From assembly GCA_024689285.1 (NCBI GenBank), contig JAILDR010000006.1, forward strand, positions 1 to 38,960: a stretch of 38,960 bases of DNA, given 5' to 3'. The notes beneath the pieces were generated by a model, which was not told where the DNA came from, searched no databases, and saw nothing but the letters and a program-made list of their open reading frames with translations. The translations under genes were made by a program, and so were the position numbers. Below are positions 1-6,332 of this stretch, piece by piece. The stretch comes from Bacteroidales bacterium. GTDB taxonomy: Bacteria; Bacteroidota; Bacteroidia; Bacteroidales; F082. Each line of letters starts with the position of its first letter. The first letter of the stretch is position 1.

Positions 1-1
1 C

Positions 2-196
2 CAATCTGGAGGAACGATGACCGCTGATGATTGGAGTTTGTATAACCAAGTGTGCGAAATGCTTAATGATGGTGAAATGAAAGCTGCAAAAGCTTTGAAA
101 GGAAGATTTTTTGTAGAAGTGGATGGCATACAATACAATTACAAAAAGTTCCATTTCGAGACCTCGCCTAATATCCATGCTGTTGTGACAAACTGA
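2..196 (+). CDS. C-terminal fragment of an unknown protein (5' end outside window)
   Basis: An open frame enters from the left edge and runs 64 codons to a TGA at 194-196. The visible part is rich in charged and aromatic residues (TADDWSLYNQV near its start, KKFHFETSPNIH near its end) and shows no membrane segment or family motif I recognise. It lies 26 nt upstream of the next lipoprotein gene on the same strand, so it could share a transcript with it. The frame, the sensible codon use and the absence of stops support a real gene, but the product cannot be named from this fragment. Confidence 0.6.
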   Translation, partial: QSGGTMTADDWSLYNQVCEMLNDGEMKAAKALKGRFFVEVDGIQYNYKKFHFETSPNIHAVVTN

Positions 197-222
197 TTTG
201 ATGAACAATAAATTATGAGGAG

Positions 223-1800
223 ATGAAAACTCTTTTGAAATCTATAGTTGGTCTTTGTGTGATGGCAATGATGTGTATTATGGGTTGCACCAAGCCAAGC
301 ATCGATGACAACGGAAATAACAACAATAATAACGGGAATTCCAGCGGTGGTAATTCTGGCCCTGATGTTACGGTAACCACCTACACACCATCTGACATTA
401 CGACATCGTCTGCTGTTTGCGGCGGTTTTGTGCAAGTGGTACAAGGTTTGTCACTCACGAAAGTGGGCATCTGCTGGAGCACTTCACCCAATCCAACTGC
501 CAACGACAGCCAATCGTCATCAGACGCTTGGAATGAGCCTATCGTGAAAACCATATCAGGGCTTTCACCAAATACTACATATCATGTTCGGGCTTTTGCC
601 TTGCGTGGTTTGGAGTATTATTATGGGGAAGACAAGTCTTTTACCACGCTTTCAGATGGCGGAGGCGGAGGAGGGGGCGGTGGTACAACACCGACGCTAC
701 CAAGTGTTTTTACACTATACGTAGACAATGTTACCCAAACCTCAGTGCTGGGAGGCGGAAATGTGACAAATGATGGCGGTGCCACGGTAACCGAGCGGGG
801 CCTCTGTTGGAGCGTTTCTTCCAATCCAACCATTAGCGACAGCCATTTGAGCAACGGCGGGGGAACAGGAGAGTTTTGGCTGTCCATTACTGGCTTGGCT
901 GCAAACACGACTTATCATGTGAAAGCATACGCCACCAATAGTGTTGGAACAAGTTATGGCAATGAAGTGATATTTACCACAATAAGTACCGTGTCGTGGC
1001 CTGATGGGGTGTTGCCTGGCGTTTTTTCTGTGAGTGCAACGAAGAAGGTGCGCTTCTCGCAGGGGAATTTGCAATACATTGGAAGTGCCGCAACGCCTTA
1101 TTGGAAATTTGCGGACAACCAATGGGATTATTTGGGTGAAGGACAATCCGATGATTCTCGGTATATTGATAGGGATCTTTTCTTTTGGGGTTCTAGTAAT
1201 TATAATCATGGGGCAGTTTGTTATCACCCTTGGTCTAAACCTGAAGGCCATGATTGTAGAGCTTATGGTATTGAGACATGTAATCTATATGACAAAACAG
1301 GAAAGGCTGATTGGGGTTACAATGCAATTAGCAATGGAGGTAATCAAGAGAATATGGGATGGCGCACGTTAACATATTTAGAATGGAACTATATACTCAA
1401 TGATAGAATTACTAATTCGGGTTTACGGTATGTAACTGCTCAAGTGAATGGCATTAATGGTCTAATTATTTTGCCTGATGATTGGATTAGCTCTTATTGC
1501 GTATTGAATAATGCTAATAACAATGTCGTTCTCTTTGATAGTAACGTGATTCCTGTTAGAGAATGGAGGGAACGTTTGGAATCTCATGGTGCTGTTTTTT
1601 TGCCTGCCGCAGGAGTTCGTCATGGCGCAAGTTATGTGTATAATGAAGAAGGATTATATTGGTCTTCGTCTTTTAGGAGATCAACGACCTCTCTTGATGC
1701 AGCATATAGTATAATTTTTACTTCTAATCACTATGTTGAAATACAGCATCCACATAATCGATGGCACGGTTTGTCCGTCCGTCTTGTCAAAGATTATTAA
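223..1800 (+). CDS. Surface lipoprotein with two Fn3-like repeats and a C-terminal FISUMP-like domain
   Basis: The 525-residue product starts with a lipoprotein signal peptide whose lipobox ends at Cys22 (IMGC), so it should be lipidated and may be surface exposed. A flexible Asn/Gly/Ser linker follows. Two Fn3-like repeats of about 90 residues (roughly 50-142 and 160-252) share the pattern 'GICWS(T/V)S.NPT' and 'I(S/T)GL..NTTYHV(R/K)A'. A run of nine glycines separates them. The C-terminal part (about 257-525) has hallmarks of the FISUMP-type domain common in Bacteroidales: FSVSATKKVRFSQGNLQY, WRTLTYLEW, LPDDW, FLPAAGVRHG, YWSSS and a final SVRLVKD. Such proteins are usually expanded paralogous surface proteins; their ligand is unknown. 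The next lipoprotein starts 34 nt downstream. Domain calls are by motif recognition only. Confidence 0.85.
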   Translation: MKTLLKSIVGLCVMAMMCIMGCTKPSIDDNGNNNNNNGNSSGGNSGPDVTVTTYTPSDITTSSAVCGGFVQVVQGLSLTKVGICWSTSPNPTANDSQSSSDAWNEPIVKTISGLSPNTTYHVRAFALRGLEYYYGEDKSFTTLSDGGGGGGGGGTTPTLPSVFTLYVDNVTQTSVLGGGNVTNDGGATVTERGLCWSVSSNPTISDSHLSNGGGTGEFWLSITGLAANTTYHVKAYATNSVGTSYGNEVIFTTISTVSWPDGVLPGVFSVSATKKVRFSQGNLQYIGSAATPYWKFADNQWDYLGEGQSDDSRYIDRDLFFWGSSNYNHGAVCYHPWSKPEGHDCRAYGIETCNLYDKTGKADWGYNAISNGGNQENMGWRTLTYLEWNYILNDRITNSGLRYVTAQVNGINGLIILPDDWISSYCVLNNANNNVVLFDSNVIPVREWRERLESHGAVFLPAAGVRHGASYVYNEEGLYWSSSFRRSTTSLDAAYSIIFTSNHYVEIQHPHNRWHGLSVRLVKDY

Positions 1801-1834
1801 AAACATGTGTAATGACAAATCAAACAATATCAAA

Positions 1835-2419
1835 ATGAAAAATCCACAAAAAACTATCAAAACCCTGGCAATGTCAGCTCTTGTGCTGCTTTCGTTGTCA
1901 CTAACATCTTGTGAATTCATGATGGGAATGGTTGAAGGTATGGCTGCGGGAATGGCTGGTTACGGTAGTTATGGTTACGGCTATGGACCTGGTGTGTATA
2001 CACCAAGTTATGGGGGGACGACAGTCCCATCTTACAAACAGCAATCCATACAAACTCAAGTTCAAGGCACAGCCAATTTCAATCAACAGATGAACCAGGT
2101 GATGCAGAATAATATGAATGCTATTTCCAATATGCCTGCTCCAACTACTGCTCCGATAATGGTTCCCCAGACTACTTCAACAAGTAGTTCATCATCAAAT
2201 AACAGCAGCAGTTCCCATCAAGTCAAAAAGCCACATGCCGATTATAAAGATTGCCATATATGTCACGGAAGTGGTGTGTGTAGCACTTGTGGAGGTAAAG
2301 GCTGGTATAACAATCCATACGGCACGGGAAGAGTTGAATGTTCAAATTGCAGTAAAACGGGAAAATGCCGAACATGTAACGGAACAGGCAAGGTTCTTGG
2401 GCCAACTAAATGGGATTGA
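1835..2419 (+). CDS. Lipoprotein with a DnaJ-type cysteine-rich (CxxCxGxG) domain
   Basis: The 194-residue reading uses the ATG at 1835, which places a lipoprotein signal and lipobox (LTSC, Cys26) at the N-terminus. In-frame ATGs at 1733 and 1805 lie inside or against the previous gene and would bury the signal. After the signal come a Gly/Tyr/Met-rich stretch (about 30-60), a Gln/Asn/Ser-rich linker, and at residues 140-186 four Cys-x-x-Cys motifs: CHICHGSG, CSTCGGKG, CSNCSKTG and CRTCNGTG. This is the spacing of the DnaJ central zinc-finger domain, which binds two Zn ions in DnaJ and is also found in thiol-handling proteins. There is no J domain. A terminator-like hairpin follows at 2442-2474. 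A role in envelope zinc or thiol chemistry is inference only. Confidence 0.8.
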   Translation: MKNPQKTIKTLAMSALVLLSLSLTSCEFMMGMVEGMAAGMAGYGSYGYGYGPGVYTPSYGGTTVPSYKQQSIQTQVQGTANFNQQMNQVMQNNMNAISNMPAPTTAPIMVPQTTSTSSSSSNNSSSSHQVKKPHADYKDCHICHGSGVCSTCGGKGWYNNPYGTGRVECSNCSKTGKCRTCNGTGKVLGPTKWD

Positions 2420-2441
2420 ATTTGTCAAAGTGTTGCAAAAT

Positions 2442-2474
2442 AAAATTGGCGGGGCAAAAAATTCCGCCAGTTTT
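2442..2474 (+). terminator. Rho-independent terminator after the zinc-finger lipoprotein
   Basis: AAAATTGGCGG (2442-2452) pairs with CCGCCAGTTTT (2464-2474) across an 11-nt loop, with one G-U wobble. The right arm ends in a T run. It sits 22 nt after the stop codon of the lipoprotein gene. Confidence 0.65.
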
Positions 2475-2587
2475 CGTTTATGGAGACGCATTTGGAAACG
2501 CTGCGCTTGGTTGGCTTTTTCCTGCTTTGCTTGATTGTTCGGGAAAGACTTTTTTCAAGAGTTTAGCATAAATATCAAATTTTTTGT

Positions 2588-2595
2588 TATTTTTG
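2588..2595 (+). promoter_or_regulatory. Promoter -7 element of the first DUF4160/DUF2442/XRE cassette
   Basis: TATTTTTG matches the Bacteroidota -7 consensus TAnnTTTG and lies 26 nt before the ATG of the broken DUF4160 copy. A clear -33 TTG is not seen at the usual distance, so the promoter may be weak or regulated. Confidence 0.55.
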
Positions 2596-2621
2596 CAGCG
2601 ATATTATAATAGGAATCGTTT

Positions 2622-2729
2622 ATGCCGACAATATACGAGTATTTTGGAATCGTTTTCAAGTTCTTCTCGGACGAACACGAGCCCATTCATGTGCATGTAC
2701 AGCACAATGGTGGAGTATCACAAAGATAA
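2622..2729 (+). pseudogene. Truncated DUF4160 gene (decayed paralogue of 3362-3664)
   Basis: The ATG at 2622 opens a frame of only 35 codons. Its start (MPTIYEYFGIVF) matches the intact DUF4160 protein at 3362 (MPKIYEYFGIIF), and it retains the EHEPIHVHV segment that aligns with DHEPIHAHA. The match then breaks and a TAA follows at 2727. About ten further codons in another frame (VEYHKDNQEI, about 2710-2739) resemble the C-terminal end of DUF4160 proteins. The simplest reading is an internal deletion of roughly 180 bp that also shifted the frame. The intact family is about 85-100 residues long. The start codon and promoter remain, so a short peptide may still be made. Confidence 0.7.
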
Positions 2730-2739
2730 CCAAGAAATT

Positions 2740-2994
2740 ATGATGGTGGATTATGTAACAATAGTAGGTTTCGTGTGTCATGATGACATTACCGTTGATT
2801 TGGAGTTTAGCGACGGTACACATCAACTTGTGGATATTGGGGCATTCATTCATCGGCATCCACATCCTCAATACAATAAGTATCTGAAACCTTCTAATTT
2901 CCGCAAATGCAGGCTTGAATATGGTAATGTTTGTTGGGGTAACGATTTGGAATTCCATATTGAAGATCTGTATGAGAATGCGCTTTCTGCATGA
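2740..2994 (+). CDS. DUF2442 domain protein, copy 1
   Basis: From the ATG at 2740 the product is 84 residues. It aligns along its length with the second copy at 3669: both have a short beta-strand opening, then 'F.DG....VD', 'RPHPQY' or 'RHPHPQYNKY', and 'LEYGNVCWG' or 'LEYGNLVWG' before an acidic C-terminus. This is the DUF2442 pattern. The family is small, cytoplasmic and often encoded next to DUF4160, in toxin-antitoxin-like pairs of unproven activity. An upstream ATG at 2584 in the same frame would run through the DUF4160 remnant and the promoter, so I reject it. An ATGATG doublet at 2740 leaves the exact start uncertain by one codon. The XRE gene begins 11 nt downstream. Confidence 0.8.
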   Translation: MMVDYVTIVGFVCHDDITVDLEFSDGTHQLVDIGAFIHRHPHPQYNKYLKPSNFRKCRLEYGNVCWGNDLEFHIEDLYENALSA

Positions 2995-3005
2995 TGATTT
3001 GAGAT

Positions 3006-3275
3006 ATGAAAAGCAAACAAGAATGGTTCGAGAGCAAAGTGGCGGCAGTGTCGCCCGAAATTATGTCAGAAGTGCAAATGTCCGCTGACATCATCGCACG
3101 TATAGATGCTATTCTCAAAGAGAAACACATGACACAGCGCGATTTGGCTCACAAGATGGGCAAAAGTGAGGCTGTGGTTTCTCGCTGGGTTACAGGATTT
3201 CCAAATTTCACGTTGCGTTCTTTGTCTCAGCTTTCAGTAGCACTTGGTGAACCGCTGATTAAGTTGGCGGAATAA
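3006..3275 (+). CDS. XRE-family helix-turn-helix regulator (HigA-like)
   Basis: The 89-residue protein has one Cro/C1-type HTH in its C-terminal half: MTQRDLAHKMGKSEAVVSRW provides helices 2 and 3, followed by a conserved helix ending in LGEPLIKLAE. The N-terminal third is an alpha-helical extension, as in HigA-type antitoxins. It is encoded 11 nt after DUF2442 copy 1 and just before the promoter of the intact DUF4160/DUF2442 pair, so it may repress one or both cassettes. No classic RelE or HigB toxin lies next to it. Family assignment is strong; the antitoxin role is inference from size and neighbours. Confidence 0.85.
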   Translation: MKSKQEWFESKVAAVSPEIMSEVQMSADIIARIDAILKEKHMTQRDLAHKMGKSEAVVSRWVTGFPNFTLRSLSQLSVALGEPLIKLAE

Positions 3276-3312
3276 GTTTTGTTTGCAGTCGGCTGGTTTC
3301 TTCATGTATTAC

Positions 3313-3341
3313 TTGGATATTCGGGAAAAATTGTAATTTTG
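3313..3341 (+). promoter_or_regulatory. Promoter of the intact DUF4160/DUF2442 pair
   Basis: A TTG at 3313-3315 and TAATTTTG at 3334-3341 are separated by 18 nt, matching the Bacteroidota -33/-7 promoter. The ATG of DUF4160 is 20 nt downstream of the -7 box. The surrounding bases (ATTCGGGAAAAA) resemble TGTTCGGGAAAGA upstream of copy 1. Confidence 0.7.
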
Positions 3342-3361
3342 CGGGGTAAAATAAACAACCC

Positions 3362-3664
3362 ATGCCGAAGATATACGAGTATTTTGGAATTATCTTTTTC
3401 CTCTATCCCAATGATCATGAACCTATACATGCTCATGCTATCAGTGGGGGAAATGAGACCATTTTTGAGCTTCATTTTGAAAACGGACAGCTTAAAGAGA
3501 TAAAGACCAGAAAAAAGAGAGGGAAAGAGCATCTTCCAAAAGCAAAGATGGAACAGGCAAAGGCCTTTGTGGAAGAATTTGCCGTTCAGATTGCCGAAAA
3601 ATGGTACCGCTTCTACATCTTGAAAGAGACGATTACTCCCGAGAAAATCACAAAAAAGATATAA
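3362..3664 (+). CDS. DUF4160 domain protein (intact copy)
   Basis: The 100-residue product begins MPKIYEYFGIIFFLYPNDHE and carries PIHAHA, a central 'FELHFENGQLKEIK' strand pair and a helical C-terminus ending in ITKKI. This matches the DUF4160 family, whose conserved histidines in the HEPIHxHA segment are its most recognisable feature. The DUF2442 gene starts 4 nt downstream, so the two are co-transcribed and probably translationally coupled. The same pair in decayed form lies about 740 bp upstream. Genomic association suggests a toxin-antitoxin-like module, but no biochemical activity is assigned with certainty to this family. The promoter at 3313-3341 fixes the start. Confidence 0.85.
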   Translation: MPKIYEYFGIIFFLYPNDHEPIHAHAISGGNETIFELHFENGQLKEIKTRKKRGKEHLPKAKMEQAKAFVEEFAVQIAEKWYRFYILKETITPEKITKKI

Positions 3665-3668
3665 AGAA

Positions 3669-3932
3669 ATGAATCGTTACACCGTTGTTGAAATAGAACC
3701 CTGCGGAGATTATAAATTGCGTGTCACTTTTGAGGATGGCAAATGCAATGTTGTTGATTTTGAGCCTTATTTCATCAAGCGACCCCACCCCCAATACGAC
3801 CAATATCATGATCCCGTTCGTTTTCTTGATTATAAATTGGAGTATGGTAATCTCGTTTGGGGCGAGAATTGGGATTTAATGTTCGACCCGCTCAATCTGT
3901 ATTATAATAACCTGTTCAAGAATTATAATTGA
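3669..3932 (+). CDS. DUF2442 domain protein, copy 2
   Basis: An 87-residue protein with the DUF2442 signature: an N-terminal beta-hairpin (YKLRVTFEDGKCNVVDF), then KRPHPQYDQYHDPVRF and LEYGNLVWGENWDLMFDP. It begins 4 nt after DUF4160 and ends 4 nt before ybaK, in an apparently single transcript. It is clearly homologous to the protein at 2740-2994, the best evidence that the whole cassette was duplicated. The asparagine- and tyrosine-rich last ten residues are not conserved in copy 1. A partner or antidote role for DUF4160 is plausible from gene order but is inference. Confidence 0.85.
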   Translation: MNRYTVVEIEPCGDYKLRVTFEDGKCNVVDFEPYFIKRPHPQYDQYHDPVRFLDYKLEYGNLVWGENWDLMFDPLNLYYNNLFKNYN

Positions 3933-3936
3933 GTTA

Positions 3937-4440
3937 ATGCCCAAAGAAAAAATCAATAAAACCAACGCCTGCCGCATCCTTGACTCGAAAGGAATTGCGT
4001 ACGAGCTGATACCCTACGAGGTTGACGAGAACGACCTCGGGGCGCAGCATATTGCCGACCAGTTAGGCGAAGACATCGACCAGGTCTTTAAGACCTTGGT
4101 GCTGAAAGGCGACAAACTTGGCTATTTCGTCTGCGTCATTCCGGGCAACGACGAACTCGACCTGAAGAAGACCGCAAAGGTCACGGGTAACAAGAGCTGC
4201 GACCTTATCCCGATGAAGGAACTGCTGCCCCTGACGGGCTACATCCGTGGAGGCTGCTCGCCCGTGGGAATGAAAAAGCAGTTCCCCACCTTTATACATG
4301 AGACCTGCGAATTGTTTGACTACATCTATGTCAGCGCAGGTGTGCGCGGCTTGCAATTCAAACTCAACCCACAGGATTTGATTCAGGTGGTGGATATGCA
4401 AGTGGCTGATTTGACCATTTTTGAATTCGGACAACAATGA
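3937..4440 (+). CDS. ybaK: Cys-tRNA(Pro)/Cys-tRNA(Cys) deacylase YbaK
   Basis: The 167-residue protein matches the YbaK/EbsC family, which hydrolyses Cys mischarged on tRNA(Pro) in trans and so protects translation accuracy. Visible family features are KTNACRILDSKGI at the start, QVFKTLVLKGDK with the conserved lysine of the active site, a central VCVIPGNDELDLKKTAK segment, the YIRGGCSPVGMKKQFPTFI motif and a C-terminal SAGVRGLQFKLNPQDL. Length is typical. It starts 4 nt after the DUF2442 stop and its own stop overlaps the acetyltransferase start by 4 nt (ATGA), so it is translated as part of an operon. Base composition is higher in G+C than the DUF cassette before it, which hints that the cassette is an insertion upstream of a core gene. 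Confidence 0.93.
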   Translation: MPKEKINKTNACRILDSKGIAYELIPYEVDENDLGAQHIADQLGEDIDQVFKTLVLKGDKLGYFVCVIPGNDELDLKKTAKVTGNKSCDLIPMKELLPLTGYIRGGCSPVGMKKQFPTFIHETCELFDYIYVSAGVRGLQFKLNPQDLIQVVDMQVADLTIFEFGQQ

Positions 4441-4934
4441 GCTATACGATTCGCAAATCCACTTTGGCCGACCTGCCGACCATACTTGATCTACGCGACC
4501 AGGCACGGGAAATCATGCGGAGCTATGGCAACACCTTCCAATGGCCAAAGGGCTATCCCCGCGACGATATGTTTCAGAAAGACATCGAATTGGGAGGCAG
4601 CCATGTGATGCTTGATGAGAAGGGTAGGGTAGTGGGGACTTTCGCCCTTTTGCCCAGCCCCGAAGTGACCTACAACGTCATTTACGAAGGCCAATGGCTT
4701 GATGATAAGCCTTATCACGTCATTCACCGTATTGCCAGTACTCCGGAATCGCATGGTGTTTTGGATGCGCTATTGGAGTATTGCGAGAATCAAGTGACTG
4801 ATATCCGCATCGATACACACGAGGCTAATGTTATCATGCGAAAGGGTTTGAAACGCCACGGCTACCAATATTGCGGCATCATCCATCTGCTTAACGGTGA
4901 CGAGAGATTGGCGTTTGAGAAAATCTGCAAATAA
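4437..4934 (+). CDS. GNAT-family N-acetyltransferase
   Basis: The 165-residue protein has the GNAT fold layout: IRKSTLADLPTILDLRDQAR at the start (beta1-alpha1), a mid-region strand pair around VVGTFALLPSPEVTY, YHVIHRIASTPESHGV where the acetyl-CoA-binding motif A is expected, then DIRIDTHEANVIMRKGLKRH and GYQYCGIIHL near the end, typical of GNAT motif B. The pyrophosphate-binding loop is not a textbook Q/RxxGxG/A and reads TPESHGVLDAL, as in many Bacteroidetes members. The substrate cannot be told. It overlaps ybaK by 4 nt, so the two are co-translated. The next gene has its own promoter, so this probably ends the operon. Confidence 0.85.
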   Translation: MSYTIRKSTLADLPTILDLRDQAREIMRSYGNTFQWPKGYPRDDMFQKDIELGGSHVMLDEKGRVVGTFALLPSPEVTYNVIYEGQWLDDKPYHVIHRIASTPESHGVLDALLEYCENQVTDIRIDTHEANVIMRKGLKRHGYQYCGIIHLLNGDERLAFEKICK

Positions 4935-4969
4935 TATGGATTCCTTTTCTGCAATCGGGAAATAATCTC

Positions 4970-4977
4970 TATCTTTG
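4970..4977 (+). promoter_or_regulatory. Promoter -7 element upstream of mrp
   Basis: TATCTTTG fits TAnnTTTG and lies 27 nt before the ATG at 5005. It overlaps the alternative in-frame ATG at 4975, which therefore could not be on the transcript. No good -33 TTG is visible. Confidence 0.6.
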
Positions 4978-5004
4978 CAGCGAATAATCCATTTATTTAT
5001 AATC

Positions 5005-6024
5005 ATGCTAAACAAAGAAAATGTCAGAGAGGTCCTGAAGGACGTTATTTATTTCCCCAAAGGGGATAATATTGTAGATTTGAATATGGTTGAAAACCTG
5101 ATGGTTAAGGATAATGCCATCCGTTTTGACCTGGTTATGGAACACGCCAACGACCCGAAAAACGACATCTTGGTGAATGGTGCCAAGCGCACGTTGACCG
5201 AAGTCTTCGGTGAGGTTGAAATCGAAATCAAGGTGGTGGAAGAGAAGACAGCCCTTTCGAAGGTGAAGCATATCATCGCTGTGGCCTCGGGCAAGGGCGG
5301 TGTGGGTAAATCGACTGTGGCCGCCAACCTTGCCATCGCTTTGGCTCGTGCCAATCAGCGTGTAGGTCTGATTGATGCCGACATTTACGGCCCTTCCGTC
5401 CCGATGATGTTTGGCCTCGGCAGCGAGCAGCCTGCTGCTTTTGAGAAAGACGGCAAGACGGTGATGCTGCCCCTTGAGCGTTATAGCATCAAGTTGATGA
5501 GCATCGGTTGTTTTGTGGATGCCGACCGTCCTTTAATTTGGCGTGGACCTATGGCCACCAGTGCCTTGAACCAACTGATGAACGATACCCTGTGGGGCGA
5601 ACTTGACTGGATGGTGGTGGATATGCCTCCTGGGACTGGCGACATCCAACTGACCTTGGCGCAGCAGTACAATGTGTCGGGTGCCGTTATCGTTACCACC
5701 CCCCAGAAAGTGGCCTTTGCCGATGTGCTTCGCGCCGCTATGATGTTCAGGGAAGAAGCCTTGCAAATCCCGATTTACGGCTTGGTGGAGAACATGGCTT
5801 ACTTCACGCCTTCCGATATGCCCGGAAAGAAATACTACATCTTCGGCAAGGAAACGGGCAAGGAATTTGCCGACCAGCTGGGAGTGCCGCTTCTCGGACA
5901 AATTCCGATTGTGGAACGCATTGCTGAGTGTGGTGATGCAGGAACGCCTCTCGCCCTCGATGCAGACTCGCCCGTGACGAAGGCCTTTGACCAGATTGCA
6001 CAGGAAATAATGAAATCGAAATAG
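5005..6024 (+). CDS. mrp: Mrp/NBP35-family P-loop ATPase, Fe-S cluster carrier
   Basis: The 339-residue product has an N-terminal MIP18/DUF59-like domain (about 1-80) and a ParA/MinD-type ATPase domain. The deviant Walker A GKGGVGKST is at 96-104, followed by LIDADIYGPSVPMMFG and the family motif MPPGTGDIQLTLAQ at about 207-220. Mrp/ApbC proteins bind Fe-S clusters and pass them to target apoproteins in the cytosol. The usual CxxC near the C-terminus is absent: the corresponding segment reads ENMAYFTPSDMPGKKYYIFG, as I recall for Bacteroidetes members. I chose the ATG at 5005 because the -7 box at 4970 rules out the one at 4975. The next gene is a NifU-like scaffold 27 nt downstream, consistent with a shared Fe-S role. 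Confidence 0.93.
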   Translation: MLNKENVREVLKDVIYFPKGDNIVDLNMVENLMVKDNAIRFDLVMEHANDPKNDILVNGAKRTLTEVFGEVEIEIKVVEEKTALSKVKHIIAVASGKGGVGKSTVAANLAIALARANQRVGLIDADIYGPSVPMMFGLGSEQPAAFEKDGKTVMLPLERYSIKLMSIGCFVDADRPLIWRGPMATSALNQLMNDTLWGELDWMVVDMPPGTGDIQLTLAQQYNVSGAVIVTTPQKVAFADVLRAAMMFREEALQIPIYGLVENMAYFTPSDMPGKKYYIFGKETGKEFADQLGVPLLGQIPIVERIAECGDAGTPLALDADSPVTKAFDQIAQEIMKSK

Positions 6025-6051
6025 TTGTTTTCAAGCAGAATACGTAGAATT

Positions 6052-6303
6052 ATGGATAAAGAAACATTATTACGCAAAGTGAAGAACGTGCTTGAACAAG
6101 TGCGCCCCTACCTCCAGCAGGATGGAGGTGATGTCAATTTCGTGGAACTCACGGATGATAACACCGTGATGGTGGAGCTGACCGGTGCCTGCGGCAATTG
6201 CCCTCATAGCCGGTCGACCTTGAAAAACGGTATTGAGGCCGTCATGAAAAAGGTCATCCCCGAAATCAAGGCTGTTGAGCAAGTTGAAACCTTGGATTTG
6301 TAA
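6052..6303 (+). CDS. NifU C-terminal-domain Fe-S scaffold protein
   Basis: From the ATG at 6052 the product is 83 residues, the size of a stand-alone NifU C-terminal (Nfu) domain. It shows the LRKVKNVLEQVRPYLQQDGG opening, VELTGACGNCPHS with the CxxC that bridges a [4Fe-4S] cluster between two subunits, and a following helix with TLKNGIEAVMKKVIPE. Nfu proteins assemble or carry Fe-S clusters in the cytosol. An upstream in-frame ATG at 6025 would add nine residues (MFSSRIRRI) not typical of the family and starts right after the mrp stop, so it is less likely. It sits between mrp and a secreted protein, in a run of same-strand genes with gaps of about 30 nt. Confidence 0.92.
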   Translation: MDKETLLRKVKNVLEQVRPYLQQDGGDVNFVELTDDNTVMVELTGACGNCPHSRSTLKNGIEAVMKKVIPEIKAVEQVETLDL

Positions 6304-6332
6304 TCAATTGTCAAATATAAAACTCAATCAAC

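Noticed and set aside
4975..5004. Upstream ATG of mrp
   Set aside because: The -7 box at 4970-4977 overlaps it, so the codon would not be transcribed.
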